Positions 13,151-25,550 of a stretch of DNA of 64,000 bases are shown here, piece by piece. Location: NCBI RefSeq assembly GCF_910596095.1, contig NC_056550.1:15098501-15162500 (forward strand). The letters are read 5' to 3'. Both the position numbers and the translations under genes were made by a program. Position 1 is the first letter of the stretch. Each line of letters opens with the position of its first letter. The stretch is from Thunnus maccoyii. Its lineage: Eukaryota > Chordata > Actinopteri > Scombriformes > Scombridae. The notes below the pieces were generated by a model. That model saw nothing but the letters and a program-made list of their open reading frames with translations. It searched no databases and was not told the origin of the DNA.

Positions 13151-13370
13151 AGGAGGTGGGGGTGAGAAAGGAAAGGAGAGGAGAGGAGAGGAGAAGAGAG
13201 GAGAGGAGAGGAGAGGAGAGGAGAGGAGAGGAGGGGAGGGGAGAGGGGAGGAGAGGAGAGGAGAGGAGAGCAGAGGAGAGCAGAGCAGAGGAGAGGAGAG
13301 GGGACGAGAGGACAGGAGAGGAGAGGAGAGAAGAGGAGAGGAGAAGGAGAAGGAGGGAAGAAGGAGAAGC
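13151..13370 (+). repeat. (GGAGA)n polypurine minisatellite
   Basis: About 220 bases consist almost wholly of AGGAG/GAGAG pentamer repeats with a few substitutions (AGCAG, GGGGA). All purines lie on one strand, so every reading frame gives long low-complexity open frames (Arg/Glu/Gly or Leu/Ser/Pro); none is a gene. The tract lies in the putative gprc5b intron 1. Confidence 0.95.
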
Positions 13371-15491
13371 CAAAATGGTGGGGGTAAAAAGAGGGAGAAA
13401 ATGGGAGAGGAGGGTGTAGATGCATCTTTCACAGCACATCTTCAAATGTAGCAGAGAGATGAGACTGCTCTGGCTGCTCTGGAGGAGAGGGGGCATTGAA
13501 ATCTGAAAGAATAGAGATTTTGAAATGGAGGGGAGGACAGAAATGGCTGCATGGAGCGGGAGTGACAGAAAGAGAAACATGTCTAGAAAGACAGAGGGAG
13601 GGGAGGGGAGAGGAGGATGAGACGGCGGCAGCGTCCTCTGTGCCGCACAAAGCGGAAGGCCAGGGGCTCTCTCTTTCTATTTTGACACGACTCATATTAG
13701 TGAGGAGAAGGAGGGGAGAGGATTTGAGTGTGTGGCATGTATGCTGTAGGTGTGTGTTATGTGCTGTAAGTCGTGCATGTTTGTGGAAGGTTTGCATGAG
13801 CATTTGCGATTTTGTACATGCATGTCTGGCTGACTGCGTACATGTGATTCTGTGATTGCATGTGTGTTTTGCCACTGGCAGATCTCTGTGTGCGTCCATC
13901 AGCTTTCAGTTCGCCAGTCTGCCAAGTCACACTCAAAAAGCAGCCAGAGAAACCATCTGTGCAAGAGGGGGTGACACGGGTGAGAGGGTGAGCGAGTGAA
14001 AAAGCGGGCACTAGTGTGCAGAACGCGAGCTCCAGTCTTTCTGTCTCTTGATGTGAGTGTCCCGACTGACCGTGTGGTTTTACAGGCTCTGTCATTAGAA
14101 GGTAACAAGAAGGTGGTGAAGAAGAACAAAAAGAAAAGTGCAAAAAAGACAGAGGAGGAGCAGTCTGCGAGGCTTGTTGTGGATGAGTGAGCCTTCTCTC
14201 TTTGTCTCCTTTCCCTTTTGTTTTATTCCTGTCATTTAGAGATGGGGCGTAACCATGGTTATCAGGGGCTCACTTGACAAACAACATGATGTTTGGAGTT
14301 CATCAGGAGTATGTGTGTTGTGCAGGCATGCATGTTGGTGTTTGTGTGTGTACAGATCCATCACTATGTTTTCTTTTTTGTTCTGGTGACTCATCCCTCT
14401 GTAAGCACTGATTGATGTTAATGTAGACCAATAATAACCGGCGGCTATGAGCTGCCGCGACAAGGAGAGAAGGAGACGACAGGAAACAGAACAAAAACGA
14501 GGCTGAAATTATGACAGGATACGAGGGAGTGAAGAATTTTAGTAATGAGGAGGCATGGAGGAGGAATTTTGGAGGGTGTAAATCTCTGAAGGATACATGA
14601 AAGAGCTCTAAACAAATGAATATGCACAAACCACACATCTATATGCACACATGCATTTTTCACTGCTTTGCCCTCTGGTCTCAACGATATAAATAATGAA
14701 TTTTCACAAGTTGTAAACAACTGCTGCCTTAAAATAGATTTTAAAAAATGGATATGAGGAAAGACACATCAAAAGCCTGTAAGTAAATGGATGGACCAGC
14801 TATGCTGTCAGTATCCGTGTGTAGATGTGAGTATGTGTTTTGTGTGTATATGATCCAATTTCTCAGTTCTTATTGTCTTATTCGATGTGAGCTCAGTCCC
14901 TTATTAATGTTATATCAATAATGTTTTTTTCACATTTTCATGGCCCATTCTTGTGCAAAAGTGGACACATCTTTTATGCTAAAATACTGTATAAGTTTTA
15001 CTGTAATAACCTTCTTGAAAAGTTACAGGTTGATTGCATCAAAAAGATACATCATACAATCAAAAACAAGGCTAGTCTTAGTACATTGGTGGCAAATCTC
15101 CCCCACCTCCTCCCACCTTTGTTCTAATTTGCTTGTGGAAAAAAAATCAGAGTATCTAGTGGCTGCATCAGCCCAGCTCCGTCTCTTTCTCACTGTCTGC
15201 CCCATTTAAGCTGCATGCTGGAAGGACTGTGTGTGACCTGTGGCCCTGGCTGGTGTGTATTTAAACCTAGCTTTCTTCCCTGATGGCCATGTATGTATCC
15301 CTCCCTGACTTACTGGCATATATAGAGAGAATTTGAAGCTGAAGATATCCAGTGTCCTTTATGTGGTATGTAAATATTGTGGCACAGTCTATTTGTGGAC
15401 ACGTGGAGATTTTTTATGTCAAAACTACAGTGAGTCTGAAAGTCCTCTGAAATAAACAATCCAAAGTGTAGCTTCAGGCACAGAGAGAGAG

Positions 15492-15493
<2 letters not shown>

Positions 15494-15532
<39 letters not shown>

Positions 15533-15639
15533 TTGTGGAAGCTGATTGTTTAAAACACTAATGTATGAGCCAGTTTGGAAAGAATTTCTGAAAGCTCAGT
15601 GATGCAGCGGAGACAGTTGACAGTAACCTGGCAAGAAAA

Positions 15640-15708
<69 letters not shown>
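15494..15708 (+). repeat. Two long (GT)n microsatellites
   Basis: Two GT arrays, about 15494-15530 and about 15646-15708, lie in the same orientation about 115 bases apart. The second is one of the longer dinucleotide arrays in the window. Both lie in the last kilobase or so before the gprc5b coding exon. Confidence 0.95.
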
Positions 15709-16692
15709 TTTTGTGGCCGCTTTAAGTACAGATCAACCTCCCATAAAACACACGGCTTGTCAGGTGAAACGACAGCGCTGATCATCCCAGCAAAGACCTC
15801 AATGAAACGGAAGAATGTTTATTTGTGTGTCTGTGTGTGTGTGCCTGTCTGACAGTTTTGATGAATAAAGGAAAAGGAAGACTGAGACAGCATTGATTTT
15901 GCAGTTTTTTTTCTTCACTGGGACGCTTCTCTCAAAAGTACATGAGTGTTTGTACTTGTGCTCCAGTTGCTGTGTATTTTCATGCAGTGTATAATACATT
16001 GTCTCATGCCTTGCTAGATGCCCTTAGATGCCTGATAGTGAGTAGAACTGCTTGTACGCACTAGTTCCCTCCTCTGTATCTCTGTTTTTTCATTAAAATA
16101 TGCATGATGCTGCAGCTCTCCTGTCAGTGCTCCGGCAGCCGGTTCACTGGACGAGACTGGACATATCGTACACCTCTAAACTCTCAGTAGAAAAACTGCA
16201 GGTGCTCCGACTCTGACCTTACGTCTTTGTGAATGAACTAAAGGCAGCTGCTCTGGACTTTTCTGGATTTGTTGGTGTTTTTCTTCCATGTGTATGTTGT
16301 TTATTTGGAGGGGGTTTGCAAAATGAAACCTTTAAAGCCTTTAAAAGGTTCAGAAAAGGGCAGAGCTCTTAGTATTGGTGAAACAGGATGTGTGTGTGTT
16401 TTGTGTTTGAAAAGGCTTCAGTCATTCACCCTGCATGAACTACTGTCCTTTGTTTCCTCTCTAAAACACAGCAGTGGCTGATTGTCTGTATTGTCAATCA
16501 CAGGCGGATAATTGCTGTGGGAATGACTGACTGCTCAGCTTTGTTGCTTTCCAAACATTTATGACCAAAATGACTCACTTTTCATTCCCTGTCTTTCTCC
16601 CCTTTCTCTACACTGATTTCCTCCATATTCCCTTTGCCCCTTGTTCTCTGCATCATCGCATTCTTTCCTCTCTTTTGTTGATTTTCTCATAG

Positions 16693-19470
16693 ATGGCGTT
16701 CCACCCAGTCCTCCTCCTGCTGCTGCTGACTGTTACCCATCGTGCCAACAGTCAAGACTCGGAGGACTCTGAGGCTCTCCCAAGAGGCTGCGGCTGGGGC
16801 CTTGTGCGTCCCTACACCCTCCTTTGTGACCTGGACTCCATATGGGGTGTGGCTGTCGAGTCAGTGGCTGCTGGTGGGGTGCTGGCTGCCCTCTTGCTAG
16901 CCTTAGTCCTGCTGTGCCGCTTACACCACATCAGCGAGGCTGAGAAGCGTAGCGGCGTGGGACCCATCCTCCTGCTTCTCCTGGGCATCCTTGGTTTGTT
17001 CGGCCTGAGCTTTGCTTACCTGATTGAGCAGGATGAGTCGTTATGTCTGCTCCGCAGGGCCTTGTGGGGTCTTCTTTTTGCTGTTTGCTTCTCCTGCTTG
17101 CTGGTGCAGGGTGTCCGTTTGCGCAGACTGGGCCGGGAGCGCCGGAGTCCCGGGGGCTGCGCTCTAACAGGCCTGGCGCTGGGTTTGAGCGCTGTGCAGG
17201 GCATCATCGCTGCCGAATGGTTACTTCTGACCGTGCTGAGGGAGGGGCGAGATGCCTGTCAGTACCTGCCTCTGGACTTCTCACTAGCCTGCAGCTATGT
17301 GCTAGCCCTCCTACTAGCCGCGCTGACTGCCGCCTCCCTGGCTCTGTGTGGGAAGACACGTCAGTGGCGCTGCAATGCCATCTGGCTGCTGGTGAGCTGC
17401 CTGCTGTCACTGCTCCTGTGGGTGGCCTGGGTGGGCTTCTATCTGTATGGCAATGCCTGGCTAGGGAGGTCCCCAGATTGGAATGATCCGGCACTGGCCA
17501 TCGCTTTAGTAGCTCAGGGCTGGCTGCTGCTGATCTTCCATGCCATTCCTGAATCCCACATCTGTCTGAGACCCCCACCACAGCCCACTGCCCCGGATTA
17601 CTTTGACACCTCCCAGAACTCGACACGGATGAGGGAGACCAGCTTTGACGAAGATATCCCCCTCTCTCACAGGCAGTTTGTGGAGAACCAGGGCTACGGA
17701 TACAGCGACGAGAACACTGCAGGTACAGTGCAATCCAATATTTTAGAGCAGACAGGATATATATGTGCGGACAGACTGTAGGTGGAATGTAGGCCAAAGT
17801 GAGTAATAGAACACCAGGAAAATGTGTATGTGTAGCTAGAAATAAGTACAGGAGGAAATTTCTGTGGTGCCGCATTACACAGCAAGTGTTTCTTTCTTCA
17901 AGAGAGACAGTGATGTGTTGAGTCACAGTGAGTAATCTCTGTCTTTTTCATACCAGGCTTGAGGAGCGGTGGCGGTGCCGGGCAACACAACAGTAACACC
18001 GGCGCCAGGCCCAGCGCTCCTTTCCGCAGCAACGTCTACCAGCCCACCGAGATGACCATGATCCTGAACGGGGGAGCGGTGAGTACATCCTCCCAGTCAC
18101 AGGTACACGCCGCTTACATGCCGCTCTCTCATTCGACCGCCCCGACAAGACTGCATGCACATTTGTGCGTTCCAGACTGTACGCCATTGCACAAGAATGA
18201 GGGAGAGGTGTGAGTGTGTGTGCACTATGCATCTGCGTGTGCATGTTCATGTGCCTGTGTGCGCTGTATTTTGTAGGCACATGCATGGATGGGTTGGTCA
18301 TGAATGGTCACTCATCTGACATTGATTTGTGCACGGGTGAGTGTGAGAGAGCCTCCATGTGCTCCTGTGTGTGTAAATAAGCTGCGATGCTATCTGTCCA
18401 CTGAGTGATGCAACTGTCATGCCCTTCATTATGCAGGATGAATGGGCACTCTGGCTGGCACAGATGAATTGCTTTCCAGCCGCTGTGTTATGTATTTAGC
18501 TGCCGTACAACAGCACGACACAACACCTCACACACTACAGGAGGCTAAAAACTGCTGAACAACACTCTCTACTGACGAAAAGATAATTTGTAGTCACTAT
18601 TCTTAGAGATTGCAGCTAGCGTTTTCGGTCATGCTAATTTAGTTGACCAAGGGAATGTAGAGACTCCTCCTGAGCTGCTCTGCATAAAATATCATTAGTT
18701 TGCAAGAGCTGTTTTTGTGGTTCTGTGTGCATCCATTTGAAAGGCAGACCTAGTTTATCTGGCATGATTCATATTCAAAGGGAAGTGCTTTGCAGAAGGA
18801 ATGAAAGACATTAAATAAGAATTATAGCCTTTAACACAGCACAGGATAAAATTAATTTAAAAAGATAACAGCACAGAGCACTAAATAGAAAAGAGCTTCA
18901 GTTGCAAGTGTAAGGTGGATAATGGTTGAACTATGTCCGGTAGAGTTAACAGAATAGTTTGACATTTTTGGGAATTATGCTTATTCACTTTCTCTCCAAG
19001 AAATGAGAAGATAAATATTACGTTGCCACCATTAGCTGGTTAGGTTAGCTTAGCAGAAAGACTGGAACCAGGAGGAAACAGCTAGCCTGGCTCTGTGAGA
19101 AGTATTTCCCCAAAACGCTTTCATAGCATAACATAGTTTTATCATCTGGAGTTTTGTTCCAGCTTTATGGTGCACAATAAGTGAGTGCTGCTTCTCCGTG
19201 GTTTGCCTTAAAATCTGGGACAGTTAGACATCTACCGGATGACCCAAAAAAGGTTTATCTTAAAGTAAAAGGCAGTCAGAGATGTATTTTGGTCCTATAA
19301 GCAATGAATACATTTGTAGACAAGCAGGTGTGTGTTTAAAGATGCATGTGTGAATATATACTTGATTCTATCCGGAAGGTTTTTCAATTGCAAACTTAAT
19401 TTGCTTCCTTTTCCTTCTCCTACAGGTCCCCTCTGCCCCTCCAACCTACACGGGGAGGCAGTTGTGGTGA
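16693..19470 (+). CDS. gprc5b: gprc5b, G protein-coupled receptor class C group 5 member B
   Basis: An orphan seven-helix receptor of the retinoic-acid-induced class C group 5 family, expected at the plasma membrane. Three coding exons, 16693-17722, 17957-18078 and 19426-19470, join in frame (donors AG/GTACAG and CG/GTGAGT; acceptors TACCAG and TCCTACAG) to give 398 residues, near the remembered human length of about 403. Residues 1-20 are a signal peptide. A short ectodomain with RGCG and LLCDLDSIWG follows. Seven hydrophobic helices lie at about 51-76, 88-111, 122-143, 155-181, 195-218, 228-252 and 266-286. The tail has PDYFDTSQ, RMRETSFDED, the SAPFRSNVYQPTEM block and the terminus TGRQLW. 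As I remember them, these match GPRC5B (RSNVYQPTEM, TGRHLW) and not GPRC5A, C or D. The start ATG lies directly after an acceptor AG, implying a non-coding upstream exon. Fishes may have two gprc5b paralogues; I cannot say which this is. Confidence 0.93.
17723..17956 (+). other. gprc5b: gprc5b intron between coding exons 1 and 2, with read-through frame
   Basis: The intron starts GTACAGTG and ends TACCAG. If retained, the frame continues 19 codons to a TAG stop at 17779-17781 and would give a 362-residue receptor lacking the conserved YQPTEM tail. The spliced form fits the family better; the read-through form is only a possible intron-retention isoform. Confidence 0.7.
18951..19110 (+). mobile_element. 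MITE-like element, family A, copy 3, in gprc5b intron
   Basis: AGAATAGTTTGACATTTTTG, GCTTATTCACTTTCTCTCC, GGTTAGCTTAGCAGAAAG, ACTGGAACCAGGAGGAAAC and AGCTAGCCTGGCTCTGTG follow in the family order. The right end is not clear and the element may be truncated. It lies in the last gprc5b intron, in the same sense as the gene. Confidence 0.65.
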
Positions 19471-20122
19471 GCGAGAGGATTGGACAGAGGATGTGTGGTA
19501 GAAAATGAAGAGGATGGAGAGGGTGAGGAGGGAAGGGTACAGGATGAGGGGCCAGCCTGGTTGGAATGAACTTAAAACATGGGCGCCAACGGGGCCCTTT
19601 CACCCTGTGCACAGACTTGGGACTTGAGCACTGACTGTGTGCCAATCAACTACTGTATGAGTGTGTGTGTGAGAATGAGAGAACGTAGTGTATGGAGGAC
19701 AGAGCTAAAGTCTTCTGAAGCTCTTCTAGCACACAAATCTCCATAGAAGGGTTGAAAAAAAAACTCAAAATATGACCAGCAAGTGAAACAAAAATACGCA
19801 GATCTGAAAATACCAACATGCAGTATTCTTTTTGTTTAATTTGCTCTCCTGAGACTATAGCACTGTAAAGCATCCTTGAAAACTGTGAAATCTATCGTTT
19901 TTTTTTCCTCTCTTCTATCTCTCCTCCTGTCAGTCAGAATGCCTGACTGACATTTCTGCTGCTCCTCACAATGCTGGCGCTCAAGTGGAAACATTTGGCT
20001 CTGTCCTCCATGCATCCACAGCATAGTTGAAGACAGAGCACATGGGCAACTGTACAGTTCGAGCACCGCCCTCTTAAAAAGAATCCAACCTCTGTGGGTG
20101 TGTATGTGCAGGATATGAGAAA

Positions 20123-20166
<44 letters not shown>

Positions 20167-23012
20167 TCCCTGCATCTCAACTCTACCACCTCAACAAAAC
20201 CCTCCCTCTCCAGACTGTTACACCCGACCCTCTGGCTTCCTCCTCCTCTTTGCCGATCTCTGTTTCCGGCCTGCATTTCTCTGCACTGTCTGTGAATATA
20301 ACACATAACTCCTCTCACCTTGCCTCATCCTCTTACCTGCATGGACACTAAAATGTGAAACAAGCTGTGAAGCCTGAACTGTGATCGGCAGCGAGGTCCC
20401 TGTGACCAGAGACGCAACAAAAGCAGCCTGGAGCACCTGAACGGAAGGACAACAAGCTGCTAATGAACTGCTGTTAGATATACAATGGAGTAGAGTGGAT
20501 TCTGATTGGATGTTGAGGGCGCCAGTCATCAGTGGGGAGGTGCTGGTTCATGAATCTAGGTCAGACTGCTGTGCTCTCCCACATCTCCGGTGGCCACTGG
20601 CGGTTTGAACCAGCCAGGAGAAACTGTCACTTTATATCAGCAGGAAATGGAGCAAGGAAATTAAAAGGTCTCCTGTTCTTTGTTCCTCTATCTATGTTTA
20701 AGTGTGCGTATGTGTCGTGATTTTATGCGTGTTGGGGAGATGATGGAAAAATTCAGTCAAGGTTGCTTTCTGGTGCTAAATTTCTCTCTTTATTACTCCT
20801 CCACACAACTTCCCAGTGAGGCACAGGAGTGCAGAAACAACACTGACAAGCATTAATACAGATACAGTAGTCAAACTGTGAGTGGCAGACTATATTTAGA
20901 GCGGTGGCTGGTGTGTGGAGATATCTTAGAGCCTTAGAAAGATCAGATTTACAGTGCAAGGTAGAAAGAGGGAGATCAAACATAAGCTCATGCAGAGGAT
21001 TGGAGTAGGAGGAGAAGGAGGGGTTTGAGGAAGGAGATAGCAAGGTCCAAGGGGAGTCTATGCAACAGTGAAATCTCTGTGACTTCCTTCAGTCAGCCTC
21101 TGATCTGTGTGAGAAAATGGCTCCCTGGTCCTGGTCCATCAGTGTATTTGTGCATGATGGTGGGGGGGGGGGGGGGCGTTGGCCGTGCTGCTCTGCTCTG
21201 TGTGGTTGTCTTCTTCATCTGGTGAAGCGTCTCTACCCCTCCTCTTCCTCCTCCTCCTCTTCCTCTTCATCCTCCTCATGTCTCTCTGTGGTCGGCGAGC
21301 TGAAGTCCCCCCGTGCCAAGAAGGACTCTTGTTTCACTGGAGTCTCCGATTCACGCCCTTTCCTTTCATCATGACACCGGCTCTCTCTTTCACCTGAGAA
21401 GCTGTGTACATAGTAGTGCTGTAAAGCTTTGCTTGCTTGATTACTTTTTTTTTTTTTTTTTTAACTGTAGGAGTTTAGACACCAGTGTGGTATGACCCAC
21501 TGGAGAAGTGACTACTGCAAACTGTTTTTATCTGATTTTTTTTTTTAACTGGTTTGCTTTGTGTTCATACATTTGCTTGTTGCTTCATTATGCTTTTATT
21601 TTTCTCTTGCTGGTGTCTTTTTTTTAACTAGCATTTTTAAAATGTTTTGCCAACACTAGATATGCTTTTTTTGTTTGATTAATGTTCAAGGAGCATAATT
21701 ATCAGTCAAATCAGTGGTCCACTCTTTGCTGTAACAGTTACGGGGATACAAACACACTTGTTTTTTTTTTTTGTTTTTTTTTCCGAAAAATGACAATGGC
21801 TGTGAATAATTTTTGGCACTTCATGCAGTAAACAGTGACTTATTCTGTGATGCTTTAGGGATAATTATAAAAAGCAGAGCAGGGAGGGCTGAATAAACTA
21901 ACTTTAAGCCAACCAATAGTCATGGTGGTGACACCTGGTCTTACAGCAACACTCGACTAAGAAAAGACTGAGGGTCAACCCTTGACTGCTGCTGTATGTT
22001 TATGTCTTACCCACTGGCTATTCTAAAATAGGACTGGTACCGACAGGGCAGCTCCATGCCCAAAGAGAGCTTGTCCTGCTACGTCAGGCTCTGTTTGGGC
22101 TAACCCTGGTCGTAAACAGGCTACGTCTCCAGATCTGTGTGCCGTAGCCCATGAAGAACTGTCCTCAGGGTTTTGGATGATCAGCAGTAAGGAGACAAAG
22201 CTCTGGAGACTCAAGTCAGAGCTGAGGGGGGAGGTTTCAGTTCTTGTGATGTTTTCACTCAATATGGAGTACAAAAAAAAAAAAAGAATAACATGTGACT
22301 TTGTAGATTTTGCACTCGTCGACTACCTATCTGTGCATGCTTATCACCATTTCTACATGTAAGACCTTTCTCAGACATACTTTTGAATACTAACTCTATT
22401 TATGTAAGGGTCATGTGACAGCAATCATAATTTCAGTGTATATCAGATGACACACTTAATGTCTGTGCTTTCTTAAACACAAAAGAGAGCTGGTTCTTGA
22501 GAAGCAAAGAGATTACAGGTAGGGGAAATGGTCCAAAATAGTATGATTCCCCGAAAAGGAACTAAATGCCATCATAACTGGACCTAATTATTACTTCCTC
22601 TGTTAGCTTGAAGACTCGAGGGGGGAAAAAGAGAATTTTCTGACTGATATCGTCTCTGTGTTTAAAATCAGATAGACTGTGGTGAAATTTTGCACAAAAC
22701 TTCTATATGTTATGTTTGTCATCCCCTGGGCAGCCCATTGAACACCCATCCTCCCTGGGTTTGACATGTCTTTGCCTGTCGTCTCCTGATTTGTCTTGCC
22801 TTCAGACTGTTCCATCGGGGCAGCTGACAGGGGTGATATTGGTTTTCACAGCTGTGACCGTGCAGTGACGCAGCATGCCTATGTATAGAACTTGATTCCC
22901 CTGATTAGAAAAATGAAAAAAAAAACAAACAAAAAAAAAAACCACGGTTAACTCTCTTGTTTCTGTAACCGATTCAGGAAAAAAAGTTCAATAAAAGTGT
23001 CATGTTTGTAGT
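19471..23012 (+). other. gprc5b: gprc5b 3' untranslated region
   Basis: After the TGA at 19468-19470, no further exon is seen, and the first good poly(A) signal with AT-rich context before the next gene is AATAAA at 22990. An earlier AATAAA at about 21890 could give a shorter form. The region has a (GT)n array at about 20125-20164, a run of 16 G at about 21162-21177, a (TCC)n tract at about 21235-21280 and several long T runs (about 21443-21462 and 21760). The open frames in it are not conserved-looking. Confidence 0.55.
22990..22995 (+). promoter_or_regulatory. gprc5b: Poly(A) signal, probable gprc5b 3' end
   Basis: AATAAA in the context GTTCAATAAAAGTGTC is followed within 35-50 bases by a TG/T-rich stretch (GGATGTGTTTTTTTTTCCCC), the usual arrangement of a cleavage and polyadenylation site. 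Confidence 0.6.
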
Positions 23013-24449
23013 TAACTTTTACTGGATGTGTTTTTTTTTCCCCCACATACATGAATCCTGATGATTGTCATAAAAGGCTGAATTTTTGAGGCAGATACCA
23101 ACATTGATATTTGACAGTTTAAAAATCTGATTATATATAAATAGATATTTGTTTTTTGACAGAAACGTATTGAAAGAACCCTCGAATTTGGTTATTTATG
23201 ACCAAAAAGGACATCTTACACTTAGAGCCCAGACAACTTTATTCTTTATGTCGGACAAACTAATTAATCGAGACACAGTTTTTCTTTATTTGTGGGCTTT
23301 TATTTAAAATACATTGGAAATCTAGGCAAAAATCATTATAATTTTTTAAACCAAGGGAGTAAAGAAAAAATAATTTGAAATCTTTTTCAATCTAAGTTAT
23401 ATTCCCCATCTGCAATTTATAAAACATGTTACAGGTTACACTGCTTGACGCCTGCTAAACAAATAACACAATATGTAAAATTATGACATTTCGGCACCAC
23501 GCCACACATAAGCAATGCCGCTGTTCTCTAATGCCGCCATCAAATTTTACATACTCTGATGTTTTAAGTGAAGAAGATGCTTTTGAACAGCATTTCTATT
23601 GCCAGTTTTCTTTTTTGTCATTTCAATGCCATTTTCAATCTATGAAATGAAACTGTTAATGACATGGAAATGGGAAACGGGATTCCCGGGAATACCCATT
23701 CAAACCATTTCCCATTTCCTGAGAAATAAACTTTTTCTTTTGAAAACATTTAGAACATATTGGAATATATTTAGAAAATATGCAGGCCTACAGTTTACTT
23801 TCTTTCTTTCTTTCTTTTTGAAAACATCAAATTACTTGCTTTAACAAATTTTGCTTGTTTATACAATGAAGAATTGTCAAATAGCCTATCACATCCATGA
23901 GGCTCATCTCAGCAGACAGATCAATAGACTTGGTATTTCATATTATTCACATATATTCTAAAGTGACATTCAAGCTGTGTGCAAAGTTTCTACAGTATTA
24001 TGTTCATTGTAATGCTGACTAATATGAATTCTGTTCTTTTGTCTTGATTATTATTACCACCAAGTAATACACTACAGCAGTCAGGTTGGGAACACATGGG
24101 TTTATGCATATTTCTCCTTGTTGCATTTAGTGTTGCTTGAAATATGACCAATGCATTTCGACTGTGGCTGAAGTTGTACCTCAAAAACAAGTCCAGTCCC
24201 CAGGATTCCTGGGATAGTGTGCTTCTGTTCCCGGATAGACAATGTCTCATTTTCAGGAAAAATATTAATCCCTGCTACACACCAGTTCTATTAATGAGGG
24301 TGAGTTTCAAAGTAGAGCCAATTTGACACAATGGCTCTTGGTTGTTTAACAAAAAAAATGCATGGCTAATTAGTTAGCAAACAGAGTTGCCAAGCGCAAG
24401 GCTAACATTAGCTGGCCAGCTACCACGTGTAGCAAACCATTATCTATCT

Positions 24450-25550
24450 GTCCAGCCCGTTCTCGTTCCCATGGCCTCAAATACCAACGCTTTGTTATGC
24501 CCCTTGGCGTCTGATACCAACGCACAGTTCACCCTTTAGCGCCTGTATGAGACGCACCAGGTTTTCAACTAATTCCAATGTAAGCCTATCCACATCATTA
24601 TTAGACACCACGAGACTGATGACGTCTATAAAAGGTGACAATTTTCCTTCTTAGGAAGAGGCGGGTTGGGTAGATGGCTACATAGTTGGATGGCAAAAAG
24701 TGGCTTTAGCTGCAGGAGACCACTGTTTGCTTCCTGCCTCCAACAGCAAATGTCACATTTCCAACCTTGACTCTAGAGAGTTTTTTGTCGTGGTGTTTAC
24801 TGTTGCCATGACGACATTAAAAGTGATAATTTTAACCCAAAACACGATCTTTCCCTAAACCTAATTGATAGGGAAAATCTTGTATTCATTGAATAATTGT
24901 TGAAGAGACTCCACAGGCTCCAGTTGTTGCTTACTTGAATATATGAAGTTTATTGAGAACAAATATCTGACGTCATAGAAACCTTTGGCACAGTGTACAC
25001 ATGGATACAGTCATACCAAAAACTTAGCACAAACAGGAAAACAATCACTTCTTATAGAGTTGCTCAGGTCACACCACCAGGAAGGGGAGAAAGAAGGACA
25101 CATGGTGTCAGAATGAACTCTAATTGGAAAATAACGCGGGCAGCTGTTGTTACGCATCCAAGGCTTACCTTATATCCCAGCCTGGCACCGTGAAGCTAAA
25201 ACGTTTTTTGTATGAGACCTTGGAGGCCAGAGTCAGGCCCTGTAGATAAAAAGACTTAGCTCATAAGTTGAACATTTCCATAAATTGAACATTGAACATC
25301 TCTTCTTCACAAATGAACATTTTTTCTCTCACATTAATCAAGTGGTTTTTGTGCCTAAACCTAACCAGACCACACCAGTTTCTCTGAGTGTGTAATATTG
25401 CTGCAGATGGGTCTACATTGGATTTAGTTGAAAGTCTGGTGTGTCACTATAGAGACACCTTGGGGTACCTTTTGCGTCAGCATGAGATGCCAGAGGGGTG
25501 TGACAAAGAGTTGGTATTTAAAGACCTGGGATGAGAACAGGTTGATCTGT
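24450..25550 (+). mobile_element. MITE-like element, family E, with probable nested insertion
   Basis: The left end CCAGCCCGTTCTCGTTCCC...CTCAAATACCAAC and the right end GTTGGTATTT...CTGGGATGAGAACAGGTT are imperfect inverted repeats of about 35 bases. The interior has AACCCAAAACACGATC and, twice, CCTAAACCTAA, separated by about 470 bases (24866-25338). In other copies I remember these two blocks sit almost together, so the intervening AT-rich piece is probably a later insertion. There is no coding capacity. Confidence 0.6.

Larger units (their letters stand above)
9146..16692 (+). other. gprc5b: Probable intron 1 of gprc5b, no clear gene
   Basis: This 7.5 kb stretch runs from the GTACGT donor at 9146 to the acceptor TTTTCTCATAG ending at 16692. 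It holds several microsatellites and a large purine tract. No exon similar to a known protein is seen. One oddity is a splice-acceptor-like TTTTACAG at 14078-14085 followed by a 34-codon lysine-rich open frame ending in TGA at 14190; this is discussed as a finding. Confidence 0.45.

Noticed and set aside
12899-13580. Overlapping open frames of 106-177 codons rich in Leu, Ser and Pro on the - strand
   Set aside because: They are translations of the (GGAGA)n tract and its flanks; every frame is open because the repeat unit contains no stop.
17204-17926. 240-codon frame on the - strand opposite gprc5b
   Set aside because: It is the antisense shadow of a GC-rich coding exon with strong family evidence on the + strand.
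22023-22274. 83-codon - strand frame in the gprc5b 3' UTR
   Set aside because: No recognisable domain and no splice context; it is probably a chance frame.
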